The notes below the pieces were generated by a model. It worked only from the letters and a program-made list of their open reading frames with translations, was not told where the DNA came from and did not search any database. 64,000 nt of DNA from Pseudomonas sp. LS-2 (GTDB lineage: Bacteria; Pseudomonadota; Gammaproteobacteria; Pseudomonadales; Pseudomonadaceae), in contig NZ_QXTJ01000041.1 in NCBI RefSeq assembly GCF_003605735.1, positions 1 to 64,000 on the forward strand, in the 5' to 3' direction. Positions 18,150 to 27,093 of the stretch are shown here, piece after piece; the first letter of the stretch is position 1; every line of letters starts with the position of its first letter. The translations under genes and the position numbers were made by a program.

Positions 18150-19751
18150 ATGCTTAAAAGTATTGTTATGCCATCATTGCTGACTGCTGGACTGCTCGCC
18201 CTGAATCCTCAGGCCAATGCTGCCGCCAAAAACCTGGTGTTCTGCTCAGAAGGCAGCCCGGCCGGCTTTGATATCGGTCAATACACATCAGGCACGGACA
18301 ACGACGCCGCCGAGCCTGTCTACAACCGCCTGGCCGAATTCGAAAGCGGCCAGACCAGCGTCGTTCCGGCGCTGGCTACGCGCTGGGATGTCTCCGACGA
18401 CGGCTTGAGCTACACCTTCCATCTGCGTGAAGGCGTGAAATTCCACAGCAACAAGTCGTTTACCCCCAGTCGCGACTTCAATGCCGACGATGTTCTGTTT
18501 ACATTCAACCGCATGCTGCACAAGGATCATCCGTTTCGTGTCGCCTATCCAACCGAGTTCCCGTACTTCACCAGCATGGGCCTGGACAAAAATATAAAGT
18601 CCGTCGAGAAAACCGGCCCAATGACCGTGGTTTTTTCATTGAACAAAGTGGACGCGGCATTCATCCAGAATATCGCGATGAACTTCGCGTCCATTCTTTC
18701 GGCCGAATATGCTGACAAACTGATGGCATCGGGCAATGTTCGCGATATAAACCAATCGCCCATTGGTACCGGACCATTTGTATTGCGGCGTTACCAAAAA
18801 GACTCAAACATTCGTTATGTCGCCAACAAACAGTTCTGGGATCCGGAGCGGGTCAAGATCGACCAACTGATTTTCGCGATCAATACCGACGCATCGGTGC
18901 GTGTGCAGAAACTCAAGAAAAACGAGTGTCAGGTCACGCTTAATCCCCGACCTGCGGATGTGGAAGCGCTAAAGGCAGACAAGCAACTGAAGGTCATCCA
19001 GAAACCGGGCTTCAACCTCGGCTACATCTCCTACAACGTGCGTCACGCGCCGCTGGACAACCTGCAGGTTCGGCGGGCGCTGGACATGGCCGTGAACAAA
19101 CCGGAAATCATCAAGGCTGTGTACCAGGGCGCAGGACAACTGGCGCAGAACGCGATGCCCCCCACCCAGTGGTCCTACGACGAAACGGTCAAGGATGCCC
19201 CCTACAACCCTGAGAAAGCCCGCGAGTTGCTCCGTGCTGCAGGCGTCAAGGAAGGCACCGAGCTGACCCTCTGGGCCATGCCGGTACAGCGCCCCTATAA
19301 CCCCAACGCCAAGCTGATGGCGCAGATGCTTCAGGCCGACTGGGCAAAGGTCGGGATCAAGACCCGGATCGTCAGCTACGAGTGGGGTGAATACCTCAAG
19401 CGCAGCAAAAACGGCGAACACGACATCTCATTGATCGGCTGGACCGGCGACAACGGTGATCCGGACAACTGGCTGGGGACGCTGTACAGCTGTGCCTCCA
19501 TCGGCGGCAACAACTACTCGATGTGGTGCGACGAAAAATACGACGCCCTGGTCAAGGCCGCCGTCGCCACCGCTGACAAGAATCAACGCATCGATCTGTA
19601 CCAGAAAGCTCAGCACTACCTCAAAGAACAGGTTCCCATCACGCCGATAGCCCATTCGACAGTCAGCCAGCCATTGCGCGCTGACGTCGAGGGTTTCCAG
19701 GTGAGTCCTTTCGGACGCAACAACTTCTCGGGCGTCACCATCGCCGAATGA
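18150..19751 (+). CDS. dppA3: Peptide ABC transporter substrate-binding protein (DppA3-like)
   Basis: This 533-aa periplasmic binding protein of the SBP_bac_5 family is the third tandem copy (signal peptide to about ANAAAK; CSEGSPAGFDIGQYTSGT; WTGDNGDPDNWLGTLYSC). Unlike its neighbours it lacks SA before EPVYNRL (NDAAEPVYNRL), a small deletion in the first strand region. It uses less preferred codons in places, hinting at lower expression. The gene precedes the OprD-type porin and probably supplies a peptide class entering through it. Specificity relative to the other copies cannot be read from sequence. Confidence 0.85.
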   Translation: MLKSIVMPSLLTAGLLALNPQANAAAKNLVFCSEGSPAGFDIGQYTSGTDNDAAEPVYNRLAEFESGQTSVVPALATRWDVSDDGLSYTFHLREGVKFHSNKSFTPSRDFNADDVLFTFNRMLHKDHPFRVAYPTEFPYFTSMGLDKNIKSVEKTGPMTVVFSLNKVDAAFIQNIAMNFASILSAEYADKLMASGNVRDINQSPIGTGPFVLRRYQKDSNIRYVANKQFWDPERVKIDQLIFAINTDASVRVQKLKKNECQVTLNPRPADVEALKADKQLKVIQKPGFNLGYISYNVRHAPLDNLQVRRALDMAVNKPEIIKAVYQGAGQLAQNAMPPTQWSYDETVKDAPYNPEKARELLRAAGVKEGTELTLWAMPVQRPYNPNAKLMAQMLQADWAKVGIKTRIVSYEWGEYLKRSKNGEHDISLIGWTGDNGDPDNWLGTLYSCASIGGNNYSMWCDEKYDALVKAAVATADKNQRIDLYQKAQHYLKEQVPITPIAHSTVSQPLRADVEGFQVSPFGRNNFSGVTIAE

Positions 19752-19761
19752 TTCGCGCAAC

Positions 19762-19790
19762 GTGCCAGAGGTGTTTTTCACCTTTGGCAC
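19762..19790 (+). terminator. Hairpin after the third DppA-like gene
   Basis: GTGCCAGAGGTG and CACCTTTGGCAC pair over 12 bp (one wobble) around TTTTT, 10 bp after the stop. The downstream TGCTTTATCC is a weak T-tract, so termination may be partial, leaving some readthrough into the porin gene. Confidence 0.6.
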
Positions 19791-19904
19791 TGCTTTATCC
19801 GCAATCCGTGGATACAGCACGAAGGCCCACAGGGCCGCACCACCAAAGCCGGCCAACCCATAAAAGCCGGCCTCTATAAAAGCAGTAATCGGGAGCTTCA
19901 AAAC

Positions 19905-21287
19905 GTGAAAAATGCCAGCACTGCTGTATTCGCCTTCTCCTTGCTCGCCACGAGCGTAGCGGCCCAGGCAGAGCCAACCAGTCAGGATTTCGTGCCGACT
20001 GAACTGGCGTCAAGCAACCTCCAGAGTGAAGCGAAGGGCTTCCTGGAAGATTCGAAACTGACCGGATCGACCAAGAACTGGTATGCCAATGAGCTGCTGC
20101 GTCGTGGCGGCACCTTCAGCCGCAGCGAAAACGGCGTCGTCGTTGACCGTGATCCGCGTCGTATCAACTGGGTGCAAGGCACCATCGTCGATTACAGCTC
20201 GGGATTCACTCAGGGCACCGTTGGTTTCGCCACACAAATGGCGGTCTACAACGCCGTGGCGCTGGACCGCGACAAGGACGACCTGATGGGCGGCGCCAAC
20301 CGCACCCTGACCAAGAACAACGGCGACGCGGTCGGCCAATGGAGCAAGATGGGCCTGGCGAACGTCAAGGCGCGCATCTCCAACACCACGCTGACGGCAG
20401 GCCGTCAGTCGATGAACACCCCGGTACTGGCTTACATCGGTAACCGCGCGCTGCCATCGAGCTTCGAGGGTGTGAGCATCCTCAGCGAAGAATTCAACAA
20501 CCTGTCGTTCACCGCCGGTAGCTTCGATCGCGTATCTCCACGCTCCGAACAAAGCCTGACCAAGTTCCGCTCCGAATACACGGCGAACGCCAACATCGAA
20601 GCCGACCGCGTGGACATCGCCGGTGTCGACTACAAGCCGTTCAAAAGCCTGACCACCAGCTTCTATGCATCGAACGTCGAAGATTTCTGGCACCAGTACT
20701 ACTTCTCGTTCCTGCACGAGCTGGGCGACACCGATGTGTTGGGGCTGAGCACCAACCTGAACTACTACAAGACCAAGGATTCCGGTCAGAAGAAGATGGG
20801 CCCGATCGACAACGACACCTACAGCTTGTCGTTGACCGCTACCCACAAAGCGCACAGCTTCAGCATTGCGTATCAGGAAGTCGAGGGTGACACCTACTTC
20901 GACTACATCCATGACAGCAACGCGATCTTCCTGGCCAACTCCCTGCTCTCGGACTTCAACGGACCGAACGAAAAATCGGTACAGCTGAGCTACCTGCTGA
21001 ACATGGCCGACTACGGCGTGCCAGGCCTCAAGTTCAACGTTTACCAGGCTCGCGGTTTCGACATCGACGGCACCCACTACAAGGGCACCGCCTATGACGT
21101 CCGCGGCATGGACGGCGAAACCCACTATGAATATGGCGTCGGCGCGTCGTACACCATGCAGTCCGGTCCGTTGAAAGCGTCGACCATGCGCGGGACCTAC
21201 ACCACGCACCGGGCGAGTGCCAACCAGGCGGACGGCAACATCAACGAGTTCCGTCTGGTGACCACCATTCCGTTCAACATTCTCTAA
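19905..21287 (+). CDS. opdP: OprD-family outer-membrane porin for dipeptides (OpdP-like)
   Basis: This 460-aa protein has a signal peptide (MKNASTAVFAFSLLATSVAA, cleaved near AQAE) and an OprD-type 18-strand barrel; SKLTGSTKNWYANELLRRGG and GRQSMNTPVLAYIGNRALPS are typical. OprD members pass amino acids and small peptides across the outer membrane; in P. aeruginosa the homologue beside dppA4 takes up glycine-glutamate dipeptides. The start is GTG 19905 with CGGGAG ten bases upstream. Its place between binding-protein genes makes it the outer-membrane gate for the Dpp system. Confidence 0.85.
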   Translation: MKNASTAVFAFSLLATSVAAQAEPTSQDFVPTELASSNLQSEAKGFLEDSKLTGSTKNWYANELLRRGGTFSRSENGVVVDRDPRRINWVQGTIVDYSSGFTQGTVGFATQMAVYNAVALDRDKDDLMGGANRTLTKNNGDAVGQWSKMGLANVKARISNTTLTAGRQSMNTPVLAYIGNRALPSSFEGVSILSEEFNNLSFTAGSFDRVSPRSEQSLTKFRSEYTANANIEADRVDIAGVDYKPFKSLTTSFYASNVEDFWHQYYFSFLHELGDTDVLGLSTNLNYYKTKDSGQKKMGPIDNDTYSLSLTATHKAHSFSIAYQEVEGDTYFDYIHDSNAIFLANSLLSDFNGPNEKSVQLSYLLNMADYGVPGLKFNVYQARGFDIDGTHYKGTAYDVRGMDGETHYEYGVGASYTMQSGPLKASTMRGTYTTHRASANQADGNINEFRLVTTIPFNIL

Positions 21288-21300
21288 TCACCACCCCGGA

Positions 21301-21334
21301 GGTATCGGGGCCAGAACTTATTGGCCCCGATACC
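21301..21334 (+). terminator. 13-bp hairpin between porin and DppA4-like genes
   Basis: GGTATCGGGGCCA and TGGCCCCGATACC pair perfectly around an 8-base loop, 13 bp after the porin stop and 40 bp before the next start. No T-tract follows. It could separate expression levels of porin and importer by partial termination or RNA processing. Confidence 0.6.
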
Positions 21335-21374
21335 CCACTCACTATTGGCTTCATCACTAGCGGAGGGCGTTTTC

Positions 21375-22982
21375 TTGAAATCGACATTCAAACTCGCAAC
21401 ATTGCGCAACGCAGTCGCACTGGCACTGTTCAGCGTAGCGGTCGGCGTTTCGGCCAAACCTCTGGTGGTCTGCACCGAAGCCAGCCCGGAAGGGTTCGAC
21501 ACGGCGCTGTACACCACCGCCGTCACCGCAGACGCTTCGGCGGAAACCATTTTCAACCGACTGGTGGACTTCAAGCCCGGCACCACTGACATTCAGCCGG
21601 CACTGGCCGAATCCTGGGAGATCAGTGAAGACGGCCTCAATTACACGTTTCACCTGCGCAAAGGCGTGAAGTTCCACACCACTGATTACTTCAAACCGAC
21701 ACGCGACATGAACGCCGACGACGTGGTGTGGAGCTTCCAGCGTCAGTTGAACCCCGACCATCCGTGGCACAAGCAGTCAGCCGTCGGCTATCCGTACTTC
21801 GAGAGCATGGGCTTCAAAGAACTGCTCAAGAACGTGGTGAAGGTTGACGACAGCACGGTCAAATTCACGCTGACCCGCCGCGAAGCACCGTTCCTGGCCG
21901 ACATCGCCATGGCCTTCGCGTCGATCTATTCCGCCGAATACGCCGATCAACTGCTCAAGGCCAACAAGACCGATGAGCTGAACAGCAAACCGATCGGCAC
22001 CGGCCCGTTCGTCTTTCAGCGTTATGCCAAGGACGCTCAGGTGCGCTTCAAGGCCAATCCGGATTACTTCCGGGGCAAACCACCGGCTGACGCACTGATT
22101 CTGGCGATTGCCACTGACAGCAACGTGCGCCTGCAAAAGCTCAAGGCCAACGAATGCCAGATTGCGCTGTACCCTAAACCCGATGACATTCCGGGCATCA
22201 AGAAAGACCCGTCGCTGAAAATCGATGAACTTCAGGCGATGACCACCGCCTACGTCGCAATGAATACCTCCCACAAATACATGAGCGACGTTCGGGTGCG
22301 TAAAGCGATCGATATCGCCTTCGACAAGGAAGCCTATGTCAGCGCCCTGTTCGGCCCTGGCAACGCCAGCGTTGCGGTCAACCCCTACCCGCCTACCCTG
22401 CTTGGCTACAACAATACCCTGAAAAATCCGGCCCACGATCTGGACAAGGCACGGGCCTTGCTCAAGGAAGCCGGCGTTCCGGATGGCACCGTATTTACTC
22501 TCTATACCCGCAACGGCGGCGGTGCAACCAACCCGAATCCGGTGATGGGGGCACAAATGATGCAAGCGGATTTGGCGAAAGTCGGCATTAAGTTAGATAT
22601 ACGCGTCATGGAATGGGGCGAAATGCTCAAACGTGCCAAAAGCGGCGAGCCCGACATGGTGTCGGCAGGCTGGGCAGGCGACAATGGCGACCCTGATAAC
22701 TTCCTGACCCCGAACCTGAGCTGCGAAGCCGCCAAGAACGGCGAAAACTACGCGCGCTGGTGCAATCAGAAGTTCCAGACGTTGATCGATCAGGCTCGGG
22801 AAAAAACCGACCCGGCCGAACGTGCCGCGCTTTATGAGCAGGCGCAGGCGATCTTCAATCAGGATCAACCATGGATCAGCATGGCGCACACCAAGATGTT
22901 CACTGCAATGCGCAACAACGTAGAGGGTTATTACATTAGCCCTCTCACCACTAATAACTTCGCTACCACCCAAGTGAAGTAG
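21375..22982 (+). CDS. dppA4: Peptide ABC transporter substrate-binding protein (DppA4-like)
   Basis: This 535-aa SBP_bac_5 protein is more divergent than the three tandem copies (CTEASPEGFDTALYTTAV, WAGDNGDPDNFLTPNLSC) and sits directly in front of dppB, so it is likely the core dipeptide-binding component. A TTG start at 21375 is proposed: it follows CGGAGG at 8 bp spacing and gives the signal peptide LKSTFKLATLRNAVALALFS. The only upstream ATG (21321) lies inside the intergenic hairpin and would give a poor leader. Rare start codon use may tune expression. Confidence 0.85.
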   Translation: MKSTFKLATLRNAVALALFSVAVGVSAKPLVVCTEASPEGFDTALYTTAVTADASAETIFNRLVDFKPGTTDIQPALAESWEISEDGLNYTFHLRKGVKFHTTDYFKPTRDMNADDVVWSFQRQLNPDHPWHKQSAVGYPYFESMGFKELLKNVVKVDDSTVKFTLTRREAPFLADIAMAFASIYSAEYADQLLKANKTDELNSKPIGTGPFVFQRYAKDAQVRFKANPDYFRGKPPADALILAIATDSNVRLQKLKANECQIALYPKPDDIPGIKKDPSLKIDELQAMTTAYVAMNTSHKYMSDVRVRKAIDIAFDKEAYVSALFGPGNASVAVNPYPPTLLGYNNTLKNPAHDLDKARALLKEAGVPDGTVFTLYTRNGGGATNPNPVMGAQMMQADLAKVGIKLDIRVMEWGEMLKRAKSGEPDMVSAGWAGDNGDPDNFLTPNLSCEAAKNGENYARWCNQKFQTLIDQAREKTDPAERAALYEQAQAIFNQDQPWISMAHTKMFTAMRNNVEGYYISPLTTNNFATTQVK

Positions 22983-23057
22983 AAGAAGAATCCGGCGGGC
23001 TCGCAAAAACGAGACCCGCTGGTACACGCCTAACCGGCAGATGAGGTACACGAGAAG

Positions 23058-24068
23058 ATGTTTAGTTTTATCGCTCGCCGAGTGGGGTTGTTGATACCCA
23101 CCTTCTTCGGCATCACCTTGCTGACCTTCGCATTGATTCGCCTGATTCCGGGCGACCCGGTCGAAGTCATGATGGGTGAACGCCGGGTCGATCCGGAAAT
23201 GCACGCCCAAGCCATGGAACGTCTTGGCCTGAACAAGCCGCTTTATGCGCAATACATCGACTACGTCGGCAAGCTCGCCCATGGCGATCTCGGCGAATCG
23301 CTGCGGACGCGCACGAGCGTGTGGACCGAATTCACCTCGCTGTTCCCGGCGACTCTGGAACTGTCGATCGCGGCGTTGATATTCGCTGGCATCCTCGGAC
23401 TTCTGGCCGGGGTCATCGCTGCGCTCCGACGAGGATCCCTGTTCGACCATGGCGTCATGGGTATTTCGCTTGCGGGATACTCGATGCCGATCTTCTGGTG
23501 GGGCCTGATCCTGATCATGTTCTTCTCGGTATCGCTGGGCTGGACCCCGGTATCGGGTCGTATCGACCTGCTGTATGACATTCCCCCGAAAACCGGCTTC
23601 ATGCTGATCGACACCCTGCTCAGCGATGAAGAAGGCTCGTTCATGGACGCCCTGCGTCACTTGATCCTGCCGGCTATCGTGCTGGGCACCATTCCGCTGG
23701 CGGTCATCGCCCGGATGACCCGATCTTCGATGCTCGAAGTGCTGCGTGAAGACTATGTGCGTACCGCACGGGCCAAAGGCCTGTCGCCGGCTCGCGTGGT
23801 GTTCGTTCACGGCCTGCGCAACGCGCTGATCCCCGTGCTGACCGTGTTCGGTCTGCAAGTGGGCACGCTGCTCGCCGGCGCCGTACTGACCGAAACGATC
23901 TTCTCCTGGCCGGGTATCGGCAAATGGCTCATCGAGGCCATTGGCGCACGTGACTACCCTGTCGTGCAGAACGGCATCCTGTTAATCGCCTGCCTGGTGA
24001 TTCTGGTCAACTTCGTGGTGGACATCCTCTACGGCTTTGCCAACCCACGCATTCGTCACCAGCGCTGA
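23058..24068 (+). CDS. dppB: Dipeptide ABC transporter permease DppB
   Basis: This 336-aa inner-membrane permease has about six helices and the family N-terminus MFSFIARRVGLLIPTFFGIT. The EAA loop EDYVRTARAKGLSPARV (about residues 235-250) contacts the ATPases. It pairs with DppC to form the channel for di- and tripeptides. It follows the DppA4-like gene after 75 bp and precedes dppC by 10 bp, giving one operon. Confidence 0.93.
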   Translation: MFSFIARRVGLLIPTFFGITLLTFALIRLIPGDPVEVMMGERRVDPEMHAQAMERLGLNKPLYAQYIDYVGKLAHGDLGESLRTRTSVWTEFTSLFPATLELSIAALIFAGILGLLAGVIAALRRGSLFDHGVMGISLAGYSMPIFWWGLILIMFFSVSLGWTPVSGRIDLLYDIPPKTGFMLIDTLLSDEEGSFMDALRHLILPAIVLGTIPLAVIARMTRSSMLEVLREDYVRTARAKGLSPARVVFVHGLRNALIPVLTVFGLQVGTLLAGAVLTETIFSWPGIGKWLIEAIGARDYPVVQNGILLIACLVILVNFVVDILYGFANPRIRHQR

Positions 24069-24078
24069 GATCACTTTT

Positions 24079-24990
24079 ATGAGCACACCTACTCCTGTAG
24101 TAGCAGTCGATCAAAGCCTGCTCTACCCGTCCGTATACAAAGAGTTCTGGCAGCACTTCGCCAAGAACAAAGGCGCCGTCGCAGGGCTTGCGTTCATGCT
24201 GCTGATCGTTTTCTGCGCCATCTTTGCCCCTTGGGTCGCGCCCCATGATCCGAGCGAGCAATACCGCGATTTCCTGCTGACCCCGCCGGTCTGGCTCGAA
24301 GGCGGTCAATGGCAGTTCCTGCTGGGCACCGACGAACTGGGCCGCGATCTGCTGTCGCGTCTGATTCAGGGCTCGCGCCTGTCGCTGCTGATCGGTCTGT
24401 CGTCGGTGGTGATGTCGCTGATTCCGGGGATCCTCATGGGTCTGCTGGCCGGGTTCTTCCCCAAGATCCTCGGCCCGACCATCATGCGTCTAATGGACAT
24501 CATGCTGGCCCTGCCGTCGCTGCTGCTGGCAGTGGCCATCGTCGCGATCCTCGGCCCTGGCCTGATCAACACTGTGATCGCTATCGCCATCGTTTCGCTG
24601 CCGTCCTATGTGCGTCTGACCCGTGCCGCCGTCATGGGCGAACTGAACCGCGACTACGTGACCGCTGCCCGCCTGGCCGGCGCCACCTTGCCGCGCCTGA
24701 TGTTCATCACCGTGCTGCCCAACTGCATGGCGCCGCTGATCGTTCAGGCCACTCTGAGTTTCTCCTCGGCAATCCTCGACGCTGCGGCGCTGGGCTTCCT
24801 CGGTCTGGGTGTGCAACCGCCAACGCCTGAGTGGGGCACCATGCTCGCTTCGGCTCGCGATTACATCGAACGTGCCTGGTGGGTCGTGAGCCTGCCCGGT
24901 CTGACCATCTTGCTCAGCGTGCTGGCAATCAACCTGATGGGCGACGGCCTGCGCGATGCGCTGGACCCGAAACTCAAGAACGCCGCCTGA
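24079..24990 (+). CDS. dppC: Dipeptide ABC transporter permease DppC
   Basis: This 303-aa permease has a cytoplasmic N-terminus, the OppC_N segment (FWQHFAKNKGAVAGLAFM), the motif GTDELGRDLLSRLIQGSRLS and the EAA loop NRDYVTAARLAGATLPRLM. It partners DppB. ATG 24079 starts 10 bp after dppB; the longer frame from 24037 would overlap dppB and is rejected. The dppD gene follows after 10 bp. Confidence 0.93.
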   Translation: MSTPTPVVAVDQSLLYPSVYKEFWQHFAKNKGAVAGLAFMLLIVFCAIFAPWVAPHDPSEQYRDFLLTPPVWLEGGQWQFLLGTDELGRDLLSRLIQGSRLSLLIGLSSVVMSLIPGILMGLLAGFFPKILGPTIMRLMDIMLALPSLLLAVAIVAILGPGLINTVIAIAIVSLPSYVRLTRAAVMGELNRDYVTAARLAGATLPRLMFITVLPNCMAPLIVQATLSFSSAILDAAALGFLGLGVQPPTPEWGTMLASARDYIERAWWVVSLPGLTILLSVLAINLMGDGLRDALDPKLKNAA

Positions 24991-25000
24991 GGACGTCCGA

Positions 25001-25969
25001 ATGCCACTCTTACAAATCAAGAACCTCAACGTTCGCTTCGGCGATGCCACCGCAACCCCGGTCGTCGATGGCCTGGACCTGGCCGTGGACAAAGGCGAAG
25101 TGCTGGCGATCGTCGGCGAATCGGGCTCGGGTAAATCCGTGACCATGATGGCGCTGATGGGCCTGATCGATCATCCCGGCATCGTCACAGCCGACTCCCT
25201 GACCTTCGACGGCAAGGACATGCTCAAGCTGAGCGCTCGCCAGCGTCGCCAGATCGTCGGCAAGGACCTGTCGATGGTCTTCCAGGACCCGATGACCGCG
25301 CTGAACCCGAGCTACACCGTGGGCTTCCAGATCAAGGAAGTGCTCAAGCAGCACTTGGGTCTGTCGGGCAGAGCCGCGCACCAACGTGCGCTGGAGCTGC
25401 TGCAGAAGGTCGAGATCCCGGGCGCCGCACAGCGTCTGGATGCCTACCCGCATCAGCTGTCCGGCGGTATGAGTCAGCGTGTTGCGATCGCCATGGCGAT
25501 TGCCGGTGAGCCGAAACTGCTGATTGCCGACGAACCGACCACGGCTCTGGACGTGACCATTCAGGCGCAGATCATGGACCTGCTGCTGGCCCTGCAGAAA
25601 GAACAGGACATGGCGCTGGTACTGATTACCCACGACCTGGCCGTCGTCGCCGAAACCGCTCAGCGGGTGTGCGTGATGTACGCTGGTCAAGCCGTGGAAG
25701 TCGGTCAGGTACCCGGTCTGTTCGATGTGCCTGCGCATCCTTACAGCGAAGCACTGCTGGCGGCGATTCCCGAGCACAGCATGGGTGCCGAACGCCTGTC
25801 GACGCTGCCGGGCATCGTCCCCGGTCGTTACGACCGTCCGAGCGGTTGCCTGCTGTCGCCGCGCTGCCCGTACGTCCAGGACAAATGCCGTGAACAACGT
25901 CCGACTCTGGACCCTAAAGCCCACAGCCTTGCGCGCTGCTTCTTTCCGCTGAATCAGGAGGTGGCGTAA
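25001..25969 (+). CDS. dppD: Dipeptide ABC transporter ATP-binding protein DppD
   Basis: This 322-aa cytoplasmic ATPase has Walker A GESGSGKS, signature LSGGMSQRVAIAMA, Walker B LLIADEPTTALD and the C-terminal oligopeptide-ABC extension with cysteines (CLLSPRCPYVQDKC, ARCF), which binds an iron-sulfur cluster in the Dpp/Opp family. It forms a heterodimer with DppF. Start 25001 is 10 bp after dppC; its TAA overlaps the dppF ATG by one base. Confidence 0.93.
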   Translation: MPLLQIKNLNVRFGDATATPVVDGLDLAVDKGEVLAIVGESGSGKSVTMMALMGLIDHPGIVTADSLTFDGKDMLKLSARQRRQIVGKDLSMVFQDPMTALNPSYTVGFQIKEVLKQHLGLSGRAAHQRALELLQKVEIPGAAQRLDAYPHQLSGGMSQRVAIAMAIAGEPKLLIADEPTTALDVTIQAQIMDLLLALQKEQDMALVLITHDLAVVAETAQRVCVMYAGQAVEVGQVPGLFDVPAHPYSEALLAAIPEHSMGAERLSTLPGIVPGRYDRPSGCLLSPRCPYVQDKCREQRPTLDPKAHSLARCFFPLNQEVA

Positions 25970-26943
25970 TGAGCGAAATCGTACTGACCGCCCGTGACCT
26001 AACTCGTCACTACGATGTATCCCGTGGACTGTTCAAGCCACACGCCACCGTGCGCGCGCTCAACGGCGTGTCGTTCGAACTCGAAGCCGGCAAAACCCTG
26101 GCGGTCGTCGGTGAGTCCGGCTGCGGCAAGTCCACTCTCGCCCGCGCCCTGACACTGATCGAAGAGCCGTCCTCGGGCTCCTTGAAAATCGCAGGTCAGG
26201 AAGTGACCGGCGCGACCAAGGCGCAACGCAAGCAACTGCGCAAAGACGTGCAGATGGTGTTTCAGAGCCCGTACGCGTCGCTCAACCCGCGTCAGAAGAT
26301 CGGTGATCAACTGGGCGAGCCGCTGCTGATCAACACCAACCTGTCGGCGGCCGAACGCCGCGAGAAAGTGCAGGCGATGATGAAGCAGGTGGGGCTGCGT
26401 CCTGAGCATTATCAACGTTACCCGCACATGTTCTCCGGGGGGCAGCGTCAGCGCATTGCGCTGGCTCGCGCCATGATGCTGCAACCCAAAGTGCTGGTGG
26501 CGGATGAGCCAACCTCGGCGCTGGACGTATCGATTCAGGCGCAGGTGCTGAACCTGTTCATGGATTTGCAGCAGGAGTTCAACACGGGCTATGTGTTCAT
26601 CTCCCACAACCTGGCAGTGGTTCGCCATGTCGCCGATACGGTGTTGGTGATGTACCTGGGCCGTCCTGCGGAAATGGGGCCAAAGGAGGAGATTTATAAC
26701 CGGCCTCTGCACCCTTACACGCAGGCATTGCTTTCGGCCACGCCGACGATTCACCCGGATCCGTCGAAGCCGAAGATCAAGATTGTGGGTGAGTTGCCTA
26801 ACCCGCTGAATCCGCCGTCGGGTTGCGCTTTCCACAAGCGTTGCCCGTATGCGACCGAGCGCTGCAGCACTGAGGTTCCGGAGTTGCGGACTGTGGATAA
26901 CCGGCAGGTGGCGTGTCATTACGCGGAGCAGTTCGTGGCGTGA
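25969..26943 (+). CDS. dppF: Dipeptide ABC transporter ATP-binding protein DppF
   Basis: This 324-aa ATPase has Walker A GESGCGKS, signature FSGGQRQRIALARA, Walker B VLVADEPTSALD and a C-terminal extension CAFHKRCPYATERC with the conserved cysteines. It completes the DppBCDF importer. TAATG coupling to dppD ensures equal synthesis. A strong terminator follows 25 bp later and ends the locus. Confidence 0.93.
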   Translation: MSEIVLTARDLTRHYDVSRGLFKPHATVRALNGVSFELEAGKTLAVVGESGCGKSTLARALTLIEEPSSGSLKIAGQEVTGATKAQRKQLRKDVQMVFQSPYASLNPRQKIGDQLGEPLLINTNLSAAERREKVQAMMKQVGLRPEHYQRYPHMFSGGQRQRIALARAMMLQPKVLVADEPTSALDVSIQAQVLNLFMDLQQEFNTGYVFISHNLAVVRHVADTVLVMYLGRPAEMGPKEEIYNRPLHPYTQALLSATPTIHPDPSKPKIKIVGELPNPLNPPSGCAFHKRCPYATERCSTEVPELRTVDNRQVACHYAEQFVA

Positions 26944-26968
26944 TCGGCTGCTGACGCGTGAATAAAAG

Positions 26969-27004
26969 AAGGCCGTTGCGTTTAGAGCGCAACGGCCTTT
27001 TTTG
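26969..27004 (+). terminator. Intrinsic terminator of the dpp operon
   Basis: AAGGCCGTTGCG and CGCAACGGCCTT pair around TTTAGAG and are followed by TTTTTTG. The A-run before the stem also makes it work in reverse, serving the convergent gene at 27094. Confidence 0.9.
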
Positions 27005-27037
27005 TTGCGCGTTTAACAAGTAAAGCTTCGGCGAGTC

Positions 27038-27065
27038 CTGTAGCAGCCCGGCCGTGCTGCTACAG
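27038..27065. repeat. Minimal, internally deleted REP element
   Basis: CTGTAGCAGC and GCTGCTACAG flank only CCGGCCGT. Compared with the roughly 70-bp copies elsewhere (for example 57625-57694) the whole centre is missing, leaving just the outer arms. Confidence 0.65.
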
Positions 27066-27093
27066 AATTCGCTGTAACCCTATGGGAGCCGTA

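Noticed and set aside
22593..23858. 421-codon minus-strand frame spanning the dppA4-dppB junction
   Set aside because: It lies opposite two well-defined genes and reads as low-complexity R/Q/H-rich sequence.
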